Shown here one piece after another: positions 8,402 through 19,118 of a DNA stretch of 64,000 nucleotides. Position 1 is the first letter of the stretch. Each line of letters begins with the position of its first letter. The DNA is from CAWFPR01 sp963817635 (GTDB lineage: Bacteria > Acidobacteriota > Vicinamibacteria > Vicinamibacterales > 2-12-FULL-66-21). The position numbers and the translations under genes are program-made. Location of the stretch: positions 620,001 to 684,000 of the forward strand of contig CAWFPR010000005.1 in the NCBI GenBank assembly GCA_963817635.1. Reading direction: 5' to 3'. The notes below the pieces were generated by a model. The model did not search any database, had not been told where the DNA came from, and worked only from the letters and a program-made list of their open reading frames with translations.

Positions 8402-11323
8402 ATGGAACGCTACGACGTTTTTCTCTCCTACGCCGGCGCCGATCGCGACCTCGCGTCCTGGCTCCATGGGCGGCTCGAGGCGTCAGGCCTGCGAGTCTTT
8501 TTCGACGCGTGCGACCTCGTCCCTGGCGCGCTGGTTGGCTCGGGGTTGACCGACGGTATCCGGCGGTCCAGATACGTGGTCCCGTTGATTACGCCGCACT
8601 TCGACGAGCGGCAATGGCCGCGATACGAAATCGAGAGTGCGCTGGCCCATGCACCGCTCGGCAAGGTGATCCCAGTTCTCCACGGCGTGGACCGCGACGC
8701 GATCCCGGATGTGCTCCGCCCGTTCAGCCCCCTGGTGCTCGCTCGGGAGGGGGAGGAGACCGCGGGAGAGTCGGTCGACGTGCTCGTCGCGGCGCTACGC
8801 GGCGACGACGTGCCGGCGCTCCGGCGCCGGCTTCGGGAGTCGCGTCCGGTCCCCCGGTATCCGGATGCGAACATGCGGGAGGCGGGAGACCGGCTGCGCG
8901 AACTGTACCGCGAGCGCGCGCTGCTCGACGCAGCCGGTACCGAGCACGCGGGCGATCACCGATGACATCCTGGCCATCCGCCGCGAGATCCGGTCGGGCC
9001 CGCAGCTGCGCGCCGGCGATCACCTCGGCGATGGGCGGTTCGAACTCGTGGAAGTCATCGGGAGCGGCGGGTTCGCAACCGTCTGGAAGGCGTCCGACGC
9101 CCGCGACGAGCGGGTCGTGGCCCTGAAGCTGCTTCACGGCCAGCACCTTCGTGACGCCAGCCTCGTCGAGCGGTTCTTCCGCGGCGCGCGCACGATGGCC
9201 GGCTTGCGCCACCCCGGCATCGTGTCGGTCATCGAGCCGAAGGGGGAGGAAGACGGCTATCTCTATGTCGTCCTGGAATACTTGCCTGGCGGGGACTTCG
9301 GGCGCGCGGTCCGCCAGAACACGGTCGGCGGCGTGGAAGCCTTGCGAGTGCTGCTCGTGGCCGGTGACGCGCTCGCGTATGCACACGCCCGCGGGTTCGT
9401 GCACCGCGACGTGAAGCCGGACAACATCCTGCTCGACCGCGTCGGCGGCCCGCGGCTCACCGACTTCGATCTGGTTCGAGGGGTCGAGACGACGGGCGGT
9501 ACGCTTACCGGTGCCGGTCTCGGCACGTTCCTGTACACGGCCCCGGAGGCGCGCCTCGACGCGGCGACTGCCGGTCCTGCGGCCGACGTGTTCGCTCGGC
9601 ATGACGGCGCTCTTCGTGTTGTGCGGGGGTGACCTGCCTCCGCGAGCCGGCTCCCGGCCCGAGGACGTGATCGACGCGTTGGCGACCGGCACGGCGATTC
9701 GGCGTGCCGTGGCGCGGGCGGTCGCGTTTGAGCCCGGGAGGCGCCCGCCGTCGGTTGAAGCGTTCTGCGACGCGCTGGCCGAGGCGCTCGACGCCGGTGA
9801 GCCCGCGTCCGTTCGGCCGCCGGATGTCGGGCCAACGGAGCCGGCGCCTGTCGCGCTCGCGTTTCGTGATGTCCGGCTCCAATTCGGCGACCGCATCCTG
9901 GCGGATCATCTGTCTTTCGCGATCTTGCGCGGGGAGATGGCCGGGTTTCTTGGCGCGACCGGATCCGGGCTTGCCGCGGTGCTGCGCGTCGCCGCTGGCC
10001 GATTGCGCCCCACCCTCGGCGACGTGACGCTGCACGGCATGCCGATGGATGCCGCCGAGGTCGGGTTCGTGGCCGAGGACGTGTTCCCTCTGGACCTGAC
10101 CGCAGGCGAGATCCTCGTCGATCAGGTCGCGCTCTACGCGGCTGTCTGGCCGAGTGCGTACGACCTGGACGAGCAGGTGCGTTCGCTGCTGGAGCCGGTC
10201 GGCCTTGATCCGGTAATCCTCAACAACCGGCCGGACGAGCTCAGTCGCGGCATGCAGCGACGGTTGGCGATCGCCCTGGCACTGGCGAAGGACCCGGCCG
10301 CCCTGGTGCTCGAGGACGTGGCGCGGGATCTCGATCCCCAACAAGCCAGGTCTGTCGTCCACGCGTGTCGCCTTCTGTCCTCGCGTGGCCTCACCATCGT
10401 CATGGGGTTTCCGGCGCTGAGCGACGCCGAATTCCAGTTGTTCGACCGCGTGGTCGTGGTCGGTCGCCGCGGGCTGCTCTGGTCCGGCTCTCCGCACGAG
10501 GCCGTGGCCTGGTTCGAACGGCAGTCGGGCACCCGCGTGCCGCTGGCTCGCACGGCGATCGATTTCCTCCACGAGGCCAGCGGCGAGTCGGCTGCGGGCA
10601 CGGCGTTTCTCGACAGCGCCGAATACGAGCGGCAGGTCGCCGAACCGTTACGTCGCGCTGGCGAGCAGTCCGCGGCGCCTCGCAGTCGGCCTGCCGTATC
10701 GCGTGTCTTTCGCGTGCTCGCAGCTGGGTCCAGCCCGGCAGATGCGCGCCCGACGCGCGTACCTGCTGGTGCGCTTCCTCGAGGTTGTCGCGGCCTCGGT
10801 TGCCGTGGAATTCTTCACCGACTCTCTCGGCTGGTCGTTGCTCTGGCTGGGCGGGCGGGGAACGCTGTTAAGATCTCAGAGGGAGGAAAAGGTCTTTCGG
10901 CAGCAGCGCGACGCCGGCGTGCGTCCTGGTGTCGCGCTGGCCGCCAGGCTTCCGGTTCAGGCATGCCTGGTGCTGCTGCAGGCCATGCTGCTCTGGTTCG
11001 GGACGTCCGGATGGAAGGTCCTGGTTGTGCTCCTGTCCTCGATGGCGCACGCCGGCATGCCCCAGTGGCGTGGCCTCGGCGACCTATTTCTGGTCGCCGG
11101 CCTCCGGGTGATATTGCTGTTCGCCAACCTGGTGGCTGCCGCAGTCCAGGGGCTGCTGGTCTCGGTCATCCTCGCGACCCACTCCGAAATCGGGCGGACG
11201 AGGAACCAGATCCGCTGGCTCGTGGCGATACTGCTCGGCGCGGCTGCGTTGTGGACCTCGTGGTGGACCGTCGACGCCATCGATCCGGGATTTCCCCCGG
11301 ACTTCTCGCCATCCCCGCTGTAG
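8402..11323 (+). CDS. TIR - Ser/Thr kinase - degenerate ABC ATPase - membrane protein (three frameshifts)
   Basis: About 973 aa if the frames are joined. Residues 1-150 are a TIR domain (YDVFLSYAGADRDLASWL; Glu76 in QWPRYEIESA aligns with the catalytic Glu of NAD-cleaving TIRs). Residues about 215-465 are a Hanks kinase: GSGGFATV loop, VALK lysine, HRDVKPDN, DFD in place of DFG, and APE. In the same frame as the kinase tail comes an ABCG-like ATPase domain (about 483-719) with a broken Walker A (GATGSGLAAV), LSRGMQ signature and VLEDV Walker B. The C-terminus (about 766-972) has four or five membrane helices. Shifts lie near 8950 (extra G), 9594 (loss of GC) and 10680. The kinase frame has no start of its own near the TIR stop, which favours one polypeptide. 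Two overlapping genes or a decaying gene remain possible. Confidence 0.7.
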
Positions 11324-11397
11324 CGCTCGTCGGGTTCGTCACTGCCGTTCGGATGAGTCGCAAGTAGTTCGAACGCAGAGCAAGGTTGACCCAATCG

Positions 11398-11880
11398 TCA
11401 CCCCCCGGGCGGAGTGATCGGCCGTCGGCGCGCAGCGGGCGGCGGCCCCGCAAACCGCAGCAGGTTCCCGTCAGGATCGGCGAATTCGGCGAGCACGACC
11501 TTGCCGGGAATCTCCAGGGTCGGACGGCGGAAGACGACGCCCCTTGCTTCGAGCGCGCGGCGCGCCGCGCGGGCATCCGCGACGCTGATGTTCAGCAGGA
11601 CCGATCCGCTGCCCTTCGGGTGGTCCTGCCGGCTCAGGCCGATCTCGAGACCGGGCACGTTCGTCGCGAGATGCGCGAACTCCAGGTCGTCGCGCCGCTC
11701 TGTAACGACGAACCCGAGCATGTCGCGATAGAACGCGATCGACCGATCGAGATCCGAGACCCCGATCTGCACCAGCAGGTTGGGGCGATACTCGATGCCC
11801 GCCGGCGGCTGTGGCCGGTTCTGGGCCGTGGCGATCGTTGCCAGCGCGGCCAGTGCGAGTGTGACTGCGGCGTGTCTCAT
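11398..11880 (-). CDS. Secreted VOC/glyoxalase-fold protein
   Basis: 160 aa from ATG 11880, chosen because GGAGGCG lies just upstream and a signal peptide follows (RHAAVTLALAALATIATAQ); a longer frame starts at 11937. The mature part is a single VOC domain: LLVQIGVSDLDRSIAFYRDM, then LEFAHLATNVPGLEIGLS and VLAEFADPDGNLLRFAG. VOC proteins bind metals and include glyoxalases, dioxygenases and resistance proteins. The substrate is unknown, and an exported copy is unusual for glyoxalase I. It lies downstream of the sigma/anti-sigma pair on the same strand with a 53-base gap. Confidence 0.78.
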   Translation of the reverse strand: MRHAAVTLALAALATIATAQNRPQPPAGIEYRPNLLVQIGVSDLDRSIAFYRDMLGFVVTERRDDLEFAHLATNVPGLEIGLSRQDHPKGSGSVLLNISVADARAARRALEARGVVFRRPTLEIPGKVVLAEFADPDGNLLRFAGPPPAARRRPITPPGG

Positions 11881-11933
11881 CGTTCGCCTCCGCCAATGAG
11901 TGCCGCGAACGCGGAAACGGTTGCGTGGAGCGG

Positions 11934-12494
11934 TCACGTCGGCTCGATCCGCCTGACGACGATGCGGCCGCCGTTGTGCGCGTGCGGGTGGGTTTCGGCG
12001 ATCGCGAGCGCTTCGCGGTCGCTGGCCGCTTCGATCACGAAGTACCCCTCGAGCGGTTCGTTTTCGGGCGCGCTCTCCGGAGAGATGCGATGAGGCGCCA
12101 GCCGCTCACCGGAGACGAAGCGTCCCTTCCCCCGCAGATCGCGCGCCCATTCGCGATACGCCTGCACGTCGTCGTCCGGCGAAGGACTGGGCTGCGGTCC
12201 GGCATACAACAGCAGCAGGTATCTGTTCCCAGGCTCTACCGGAACGCTGGTCTGACCGCCGGCCATCCACCCACCCAGAAACGCAAGCACCAGCGCCGCG
12301 GCCACTCCGAGGGCCGTCCACGTTCGCGGCCGGGACGGCGCGGATGCGGCGGTCGAGGGGCGGCGCAACAGTCCAGCATCGATGAGCTGCGCCGTCACTC
12401 GGGCTTCGAGCGCCGGCGGCGGCGCCACCTCGCGTGCGGTCCCACGGAGCTGCTCCGGCATCTCGTCATCTGGAGACTCGTCTTCGTCGGTCAT
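11934..12494 (-). CDS. Membrane-anchored YCII-domain protein, probable anti-sigma factor
   Basis: 186 aa. An acidic cytoplasmic N-terminus with a short helical segment (LEARVTAQLIDAGLLRRP) is followed by one transmembrane helix (TWTALGVAAALVLAFLGGWM, about residues 60-80). The exported C-terminus is a YCII-like ferredoxin-fold domain (NRYLLLLYAGPQPSPSPDDD..., VQAYREWARDLRGKGRFVSG). Its ATG overlaps the stop of the ECF sigma gene, the usual place for an anti-sigma factor, and the topology fits one. No zinc anti-sigma HxxxCxxC motif is seen, so the role rests on position and topology. Confidence 0.65.
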   Translation of the reverse strand: MTDEDESPDDEMPEQLRGTAREVAPPPALEARVTAQLIDAGLLRRPSTAASAPSRPRTWTALGVAAALVLAFLGGWMAGGQTSVPVEPGNRYLLLLYAGPQPSPSPDDDVQAYREWARDLRGKGRFVSGERLAPHRISPESAPENEPLEGYFVIEAASDREALAIAETHPHAHNGGRIVVRRIEPT

Positions 12495-13071
12495 GTTCGT
12501 TCTCCGTTGCGGTAGGCGCCGAGCAGCTCGCGCAGCGCGCGGCGGCCGCGGGCAAGCTGGCTCTTGGAGGTGCCGACCTCACACCCGAGCAGCCCCGCGA
12601 TCTGCGGATGGGTGTAGCCGAAGATGTCGTACAGCACGACGGCTGCGCGGTAGCCGGTCGGCAGCCGGGCGAGCGCGGCCTCGAGATCGACGGCCTGTTC
12701 GGGCGCCGTCACGAATGCCGATCGCGATCGGCGATCTCGTCCATCGACACGCGCCACCGCTCGCGGCAGCAGTTGACGACGATGCCGCAGAGCCAGGTGC
12801 GGAGCGCGGAACTCCAGGCGAAGCGAGGAAGGCCGGAAATTGCCCGTAGCCACGATTCCTGGACGACGTCCTCGGCCTCGGCCGCGCCAATCAGCCGAAC
12901 GGCCAGGCCGAACAGCAGCGGGGAATGGCGCTGATAGAGGCCGTGAAACGCCTCTTCGGTGCGCCGGTCGAGAAACGCGCGAACGAGGGCCCGGTCGTCG
13001 CCATCCACGACGGCCAGCATATCCGGTGTCGTCTGTCGAGCGGCACTGGGCACTCCGGGGATGAGTGACAC
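12491..13071 (-). CDS. ECF-type sigma-70 factor (one frameshift)
   Basis: About 193 aa. Region 2 is readable from GTG 13071 or ATG 13020: FHGLYQRHSPLLFGLAVRLI, then EAEDVVQESWLRAISGLPRF and LRTWLCGIVVNCCRERWR. After a frame slip near 12715, region 4 follows: LEAALARLPTGYRAAVVLYD, then YTHPQIAGLLGCEVGTSKSQ, the helix-turn-helix. Both regions are normal and correctly spaced, so the break is probably a sequence error. It is coupled by an ATGA overlap to the membrane YCII protein, which probably restrains it. Confidence 0.82.
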
Positions 13072-13116
13072 CGCCGACGCTCATGGTTGCATACGTCGTA
13101 CAGGGCGTGACCGTCC

Positions 13117-13144
13117 AAAAAAAGGGGAGGCCGGCGGCCTCCCC
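13117..13144 (-). terminator. Intrinsic terminator of the multicopper oxidase gene
   Basis: On the minus strand a GC-rich hairpin (GGGGAGGCC and GGCCTCCCC arms, 3-base loop) is followed by seven T. It lies 49 bases beyond the stop of the oxidase gene at 13193. Arm length and T-run fit a Rho-independent terminator. Confidence 0.85.
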
Positions 13145-13192
13145 AGAAGCGAACCATGCCGGCGCCAGCACGGAGGCTGGCGCCGGCATCAC

Positions 13193-16100
13193 CTATTTCG
13201 TCACGACGCTGAGCGCGTTGGAGAAGGTCGACGACCCCAGCGGGTTGACGGCCTGCGCCCTGTACCAGTAGGTCGTGACACCCGGCGTGCCGCGAGGCGC
13301 GCTGTTCGTGTATGGCGATCCGGTGATTCCGGAAACGGTTGTCACTGCCGTGAACCCCGCGTCCGTCGAACGCTGCACCGTATAGGTGACGGCGTTCGCG
13401 ACGTTCGTCAAGGTCAGCGTGATGTTGTTGTTGTTGCCCTGCCTGACGCCAACCGCCGTTACGAGCGTCGGGGCAGCCGGCGCAGAGACGGTGACGGTCA
13501 CCATCGCAGCGGAGGAACTCCCGGCGGCATTCACCGCAGCAACGCTGTACGTGTAGGTCTGGCCAGCGATCACGCTGTCCGTGAAGGTCCTCACGTTGGC
13601 GCCGACGGTCGCGATCGTCACTCCGTCGCGCTGGATGGTGAAACCGGTCTCGTTGTTCGAGTTGTCGGTCCAGTTGAGGCGCACCTGCGCCGCCGAGAGT
13701 ATCGTGGTGCTCAGCGCGGTCGGAGCCGCCGGCAGGCCATACGGGACGACGTTGGAGAACGACTCCGCGGTGAGGCTGGGGTACTCTCCGCCGTAGCCGA
13801 CCGTATTCTGAGCGACCACACGGTACTGGAAGATGCCGTTCTTCGCTCCCTTGTCAGAGTAGGACATCGCAGTGTTGGCGGTAGCCGCTGTGGTGCTGGG
13901 GATGGTCTTGAGACTTGCCCAGCCGGCACCGTTGTTCCGCTGCACGACCCACGTCGTCTCGCTCAGAGACCTGTCGTTCCAGGTGATGACGACGCTGTTC
14001 CCGGAGACAATCGGAGGACTGAGCAGCTCAGGAGCCCACGGCGGCATGACCAGCGACTGCGGCCGCATCATGTCCATTTCCTCGTGACTGAGGATGTGGC
14101 AGTGCCAGAGTACTCCCATCCGAAGTTCACGAGCTGGTTGGTGATCGGCGCCATCGGGTTGCCGTTGATGTCGGTGCTGTTGAACGCCATATCAGAGGCC
14201 GTCACCGAGCGGCAGCATGGGATCGAGGGGCCTGATGCTGATCGGCAGGTCGAACGGGCACATTCGGGACGACCGGCCTCAACGCCACGATAGGTGTCCT
14301 CGAGCGGGCTCGATCCGGACCGTGTCCTTCCAACCCAGCTCGTTCCCGTCCGGCGGCAGGATCGTGACCGTCCCACGGCGAGCGGTTGAGCAGCTGCACG
14401 TCGTAGAGGTGGAAGTGGATCGGGTGCGTGTCCACGCCGTTGTGCGTGATCTTCCGGATCTGCGTCCCGTCGTCGCGGACGAAATCGGCGTGACCTGGAC
14501 TCCGCCGCCCACCGGCAGTGAAGTGCCGTTGATGAGCTCCGTCGGAGGGTTGCTGTACGGATACAGGATGATGTTCTGGAGCAGCGGCGTGGCGCCCGGC
14601 GCTTCGAGCCCCAGGTTGGCCGTCATGCGCCCGTTCCTCGTCGAAGGCGGCCGCGTTCGGCTCGTCGTGGATCGCCTTGGGCTGCAGCGCAATCGCCGTT
14701 TTGCCCATCGGGTTCGACAGCGTGTCGAACCCGAACAGGTCGCCGCCCTGCTCGAAGATCCTCGCGAAGCCGTCGCAGCGGTCGGTCGGATTCGCCGGGT
14801 TGTTGCACCACCCGGTGCGGGCGAAGTTCGTGCCGTAGGCCCAGTTGTAGGCTCCGACGCCGGTCGCGCCGACCTGTGCTCCGGCCTGCCCGACGATGAT
14901 GGGGTGCTGCGACTGTTCGAAGACCCCCCTCCACCGATCGACGTTGAGGCAAACGCGTCCTCGAGCGCGGCGACATTGAAGGCCGGCCCGGGGCTGCCCG
15001 CGATTTTCACCTGCATCACGGTCCGGGTGTTCGGGCCGTAGCCAGGAAGCGTGGAGGGCGGGCCGCCGACGTCCCGCTGATCCGCGTTTCCGGTGTAGAG
15101 GTCATACCGCGGGTCCCGCGCAGGGAATGCCGCTGGCGCGTCGTTGTAGAGAATCAGCGTCATGCCCGCATACGCCGAAAAGTCCACGACGACATCCGCG
15201 CGCTCGGCGGAACCGAGCAGCAGCGCGTGCAGATCCACGTTGCCGACGTCGAACCGGCCCGGATCGGTGACGTAGGTGATCTCCTGGTTCGGGACCACGA
15301 CGGGCGCCGGGAGGAATCCGCCCTCCGTGCCGATCTGGATCCAGCCGACGGCCCCGCCGGGACTGACGGCGGTGTCGACGTGCGGAATCACGCCGGCCGG
15401 ATCGCTCAGAGCGGCCGTCACTTCGGCGGCGTTCAGCGCGACTTCCGTGCCGCTGGCGTCGGCTACGTACCACTGCAGATTGAAGAACCGGTCGTTGGCG
15501 GCGTTGAGGATCCGGAACCGGTAGGCCTTGGGTTCCAGTGTGATCGTCGGATATGCGGTCCCGTTCACGATAGGCGTATCGTGGAACGCTTCCATGCCGC
15601 TCGAGGAACGGCGTGCCCGGGATCGTTGACGGCTCGCACCACGTGCTGTTCGGATCGCAGAGCGGGTCGTAGTACGGGTTGGGGACGGCGCCGTAGGTCG
15701 GCGTCGCAGGCGGCCAGAACCAGGGACCGTAGAACCACCGTCCGAACTGGTTGGGATCTGCGCTGTCGGGGTTCTGGATCGGCATATAGACGTGAGGCAG
15801 CCACAGGTTGCCCTTTCCGCCCCACCGTGCGGTGTCCCAGGGCGGATCGGTGGCCGCGAGCTGCGCCGTGTCCGGAACGAAGGTCTGGTCCTGGACGACG
15901 AGCGGGATCCCGACGCCGAGGCCTCGAGCACGCCGCCGGCGCGATCAGCGACTGTTCCATCGCGTCGCGTGATCAGGTAGCCGGCCGCCTCGCCGGCGTA
16001 CACGTTGAGGCGGTGATGCCCACGGCGTGGTCGTGGTAGAACATCAGCCGGGCGCTCTGCTGGTTCGTGTAGTAGAACGTCATCGAGCCGCTGCCGTCCG

Positions 16101-17619
16101 CGTCGAGTTCGTGCCCATGTCGGGGACGTTCTTCACGCTGACGCCCTTCGGGTAGGCGGTCGCTCTCGCCGGCCGGCGTGATCCACTGGTGCGGCGTGCC
16201 GTCGCTGATCCACGGGGTGACGCCGCCGTGCAGGTGCAGGGTGGCGCGGTTGTCGGTGTAGCAGCCACTGGGCTTCGGCGTCGCCCCGCACAGCGGGTTC
16301 TGCGGATCCATCTCCATGCCCGGATTGGCCGGGCCCCTCCCCGCCCCATGAAGCTGGTGTCCACCGGCAGGAAGAGATCGCCCCCCACGCCAGCGGGCAG
16401 GAGGTTCCGGAACAGGATCCTGACCGGCCGGTCCTTCGTGGCGACGATGAGCGGGCCGAGAAAGTGCGGGTTGTCAACACCGGTGTAGGCGAGCGCCTGC
16501 TGCGAACCATCGAGCATGTCGTTCGACAGCGCAACGCCACCCCCGGTGGTCGAGATCTGGACGGTACTCGCGCAGGAGGGTGGGCGGGAGATCCGAGTGC
16601 ATCTGCTCCCGATGTTGGACGAGCGCGATCTCGTAGTAGTCGGCCGACACGCATCCGGTCGTCGGGGCTTCCGGCCGGCTGCACCACTCTTCGGCCACCG
16701 CCACGGGAATGGACTGGCCGAGATTGTTCGCGCCGAACGGCGTGACGCCGGGCACGCCCGGCAGCGTGTCCACGAACTTCCGGAGCCCGGCCAGGTTCGC
16801 AGCCAGAGAGTAGGTCCTGGCCTGGGCGAGGATCGGATAGTCGGCGCCGCCAGGCGTGAACGTGCCGCCGGCGGTCGGGGCCGCGGCGGCGGGCCAGTAC
16901 GTCGAATCGGTGCCCGCGCCGATATCGATGGGAATGCCGGGACCATAGTGACCGATGACGTCACCCGCCTGTACGGGAATGGCGTTGGCGAGCGTGAACA
17001 CCTGGATCGCTCCACTCGCGACTGCCGGAACCGTGATCGGGCCGCTGTCGAAGGCCACCAGATAGTCACCGGCGGTCGTGCCCGGACGCAGCACGTACAC
17101 ATGGAAGGTGTTGCCCGCGGCTGCCGGATCCGCGAAGTACGAGAAGCTCACCAGCGTGCCGGACGGCAGCGGGTGAGCCGTATCCAGCACCAGGACGTTC
17201 GCTGCCCCATCCGTGGGCGTCGTTCGCGCGACGACACTGTTGCCGTACGTCATGGGCAGCGGGCTGTTCGCCCAGTTGGCCATGCTGTAGTAGTGAGGGG
17301 CGGTACCGGGTGCCGCCATCGCTGCGGCGCCGAACGTCTGGACCGTGAGGCCTTTCGCGGTCGCTTTCTTGGCCGCCTTCTGGCGGTCGATTGCCAGTTG
17401 CTTCTTCTGCTTTACAGTCTGCCCCTGCGCCTTCTGCTTCTGTGCAGGGGCGCCGCCGGGCGAGATTGCCTTCACCGTGGCCGCGACGGTCGCCGCAACC
17501 GACGCCATCGTCCCGGTCATCGCCGATCCCGCGGCCCGGACACCTGGACTGCCGGCCCAAACGAGACCAGCGATTACGACGAGTGTGCCCGTCAATATCC
17601 TGATCCTATGTCTCAACAT
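13193..17619 (-). pseudogene. Multicopper oxidase with C-terminal fibronectin III domains (several frameshifts)
   Basis: The intended product is about 1475 aa. ATG 17619 follows GGAGGGCAGGC and opens a signal peptide (ILTGTLVVIAGLVWAG), a Lys/Gln-rich linker and a cupredoxin-like region. All four copper motifs are readable in successive frames: HLHGG (about 16223-16237), HDH (about 16020-16040), HPIHFH (about 14408-14427) and HCHILSHEEMDMM (about 14060-14105). Three fibronectin III repeats follow to the stop. At least six shifts (near 16500, 16320, 16080, 15950, 15600, 14900 and 14100) break the frame. Because every motif survives, assembly error is likelier than decay. Such enzymes oxidise metals or phenolics outside the cytoplasm. 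Confidence 0.75.
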
Positions 17620-18037
17620 CGCCTGCCCTCCGCTCAAGTGCTGCCCGGATGCGCCGGCCGCGGGCCTGCGGCACGGCATGCCCGGACAGTCCGATCGGCT
17701 CCTCACACGCGCGAACGACGCTGTCCTCCGTCGTCGACCGCAGGACGCGGTACCGGTCGATGGATGTGGCCACCTCCCAGCGTGCGCCTGGCCTCGGCCG
17801 GCAGCCGACGATGCGACCGCCGCACCGAATGCGGACCGTGGGTACCAGGCCTGGACTTCGAAAAGCCAGGATGAACTCGACGGTCCCGGTCGCCTGCAGG
17901 GGCGCGGATCGCGTTTCGAACAACGCGCCCGTTCGGCTGACGTTCACCAGTCGTCCCTCGAGCCAGCGGCGTTCCCGGGTTCCCCGGTATTTGACCGTTC
18001 CTGCGATCGGGTACCGCGTCGCCCGTTTCTCTGCCAT
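17606..18037 (-). CDS. PilZ-domain protein
   Basis: 143 aa. The N-terminus carries the c-di-GMP-binding pattern: RATRY (RxxxR) and NVSRTGALFE (the N/DxSxxG motif) about 25 residues later, followed by the PilZ beta-barrel strands. A basic C-terminal tail (QARGRRIRAALERRAGD) is present. Its stop lies 14 bases inside the start of the multicopper oxidase gene, so the two are probably co-transcribed, which would tie the oxidase to surface or biofilm state. Small single-domain PilZ proteins act by docking on partners; no partner is evident. Confidence 0.82.
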   Translation of the reverse strand: MAEKRATRYPIAGTVKYRGTRERRWLEGRLVNVSRTGALFETRSAPLQATGTVEFILAFRSPGLVPTVRIRCGGRIVGCRPRPGARWEVATSIDRYRVLRSTTEDSVVRACEEPIGLSGHAVPQARGRRIRAALERRAGDVET

Positions 18038-18384
18038 GGCATGCGGAACATGTGGCTCGGTCCTCGACGCTGTCGGGATCGACGCGCGGACGCTCCGCCC
18101 GACAGCGACGCTGGACTGGTGAAAAGTCAGAATGGAGTGTCGTTCAGGGCAGGTGTCTCAACAATGGCTCGAAGGTACTGGTGCGTCTAGTACTCAAGGG
18201 CTGTTGAACATGGAACTGAAGTACTGGGTGCGTGCGGCGGACAGGCTGGTGGCGGGTCAGGTGCGCCAGCAGGCCTGTGGGGAAGGGGACGCCGACGGCG
18301 GTGTCGTCACACGCCCGGTTCGGCCGAACCTGTCGTAAGATCGCTTCGACCGCAACTCGTTGAGGTGCGACGAGTCGTCCGTGC
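18038..18384. other. Gene-free gap between PilZ gene and tRNA-Ser
   Basis: No supported gene is seen in these 347 bases. It should hold the PilZ/oxidase promoter (minus strand) and the tRNA promoter (plus strand), but neither has a strong consensus. Arms CGCTGTCGGG (18068-18077) and CCCGACAGCG (18098-18107) can form a hairpin with a 20-base loop about 30 bases before the PilZ start, perhaps a leader structure. Confidence 0.5.
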
Positions 18385-18474
<90 letters not shown>

Positions 18475-18698
18475 GCCTTATTGGCCCGTCTTCCGAGTCC
18501 CCCCGCTCAACCAGGACAGTCAGTGGCAGCCACGCTTCACGCGACGGACCGGTGCGAAGGGATCTGACCGGGATGGACCGGTGACGACTTCACCGGGCGG
18601 CGTACCGTGTATTCCCTCGCCATCGGCTACTCCTCAGTGGTACTGATCTAACACGACACATTGTCAAGAATGACGTGACAGCCCGTGTTGACCACCCG

Positions 18699-19118
18699 TC
18701 AGTGATGCGTCAACGGGGCGGCGTTCAGGCGCACGATCGCGCGATCGTTGTTCGCGGTCGCGAGCACCACGAGGCACCGGTCCTGGTCCGGCACCGACGT
18801 CGCATACAGGTGATGGATGTCGATCTCGTCGGCGACGAGATGGTCGGTGATTCGCCGCAGCATCCCGGGCTTGTGCGGCAGGTCCATCATCACCACGTCC
18901 ACTTCCCGCACGGCAAGGTTCTGTGCTTTCAACGTGTCGATCGCGCGTGAGGCGTCGTCTGCGAGCAGACGCATCACGACCTGGTCCCCCTCGACCCAGG
19001 CCGTCAGCGCGACGATGTTGATCCCTTTTTCAGAGAGACTTTTCGCGATCGTATTGAGGGTGCCGATCGCGTTCGGTACCCGGAGGACGATTTCCTTCCC
19101 GGGTCGTGCTTGCAGCAT
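18699..19118 (-). CDS. ACT-domain protein
   Basis: 139 aa with an AGGAG ribosome site before ATG 19118. Two ACT-type modules are visible: EIVLRVPNAIGTLNTIAKSL, then SEKGINIVALTAWVEGDQVV, and VVMMDLPHKPGMLRRITDHL, then EIDIHHLYATSVPDQDRCLV, each with the beta-alpha-beta pattern and the PG(x)L turn typical of amino-acid-binding ACT domains. There is no catalytic domain, so it is a stand-alone sensor like those near amino-acid metabolism genes. The ligand is not known. It is flanked by tRNA-Ser and an AraC regulator. Confidence 0.85.
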   Translation of the reverse strand: MLQARPGKEIVLRVPNAIGTLNTIAKSLSEKGINIVALTAWVEGDQVVMRLLADDASRAIDTLKAQNLAVREVDVVMMDLPHKPGMLRRITDHLVADEIDIHHLYATSVPDQDRCLVVLATANNDRAIVRLNAAPLTHH

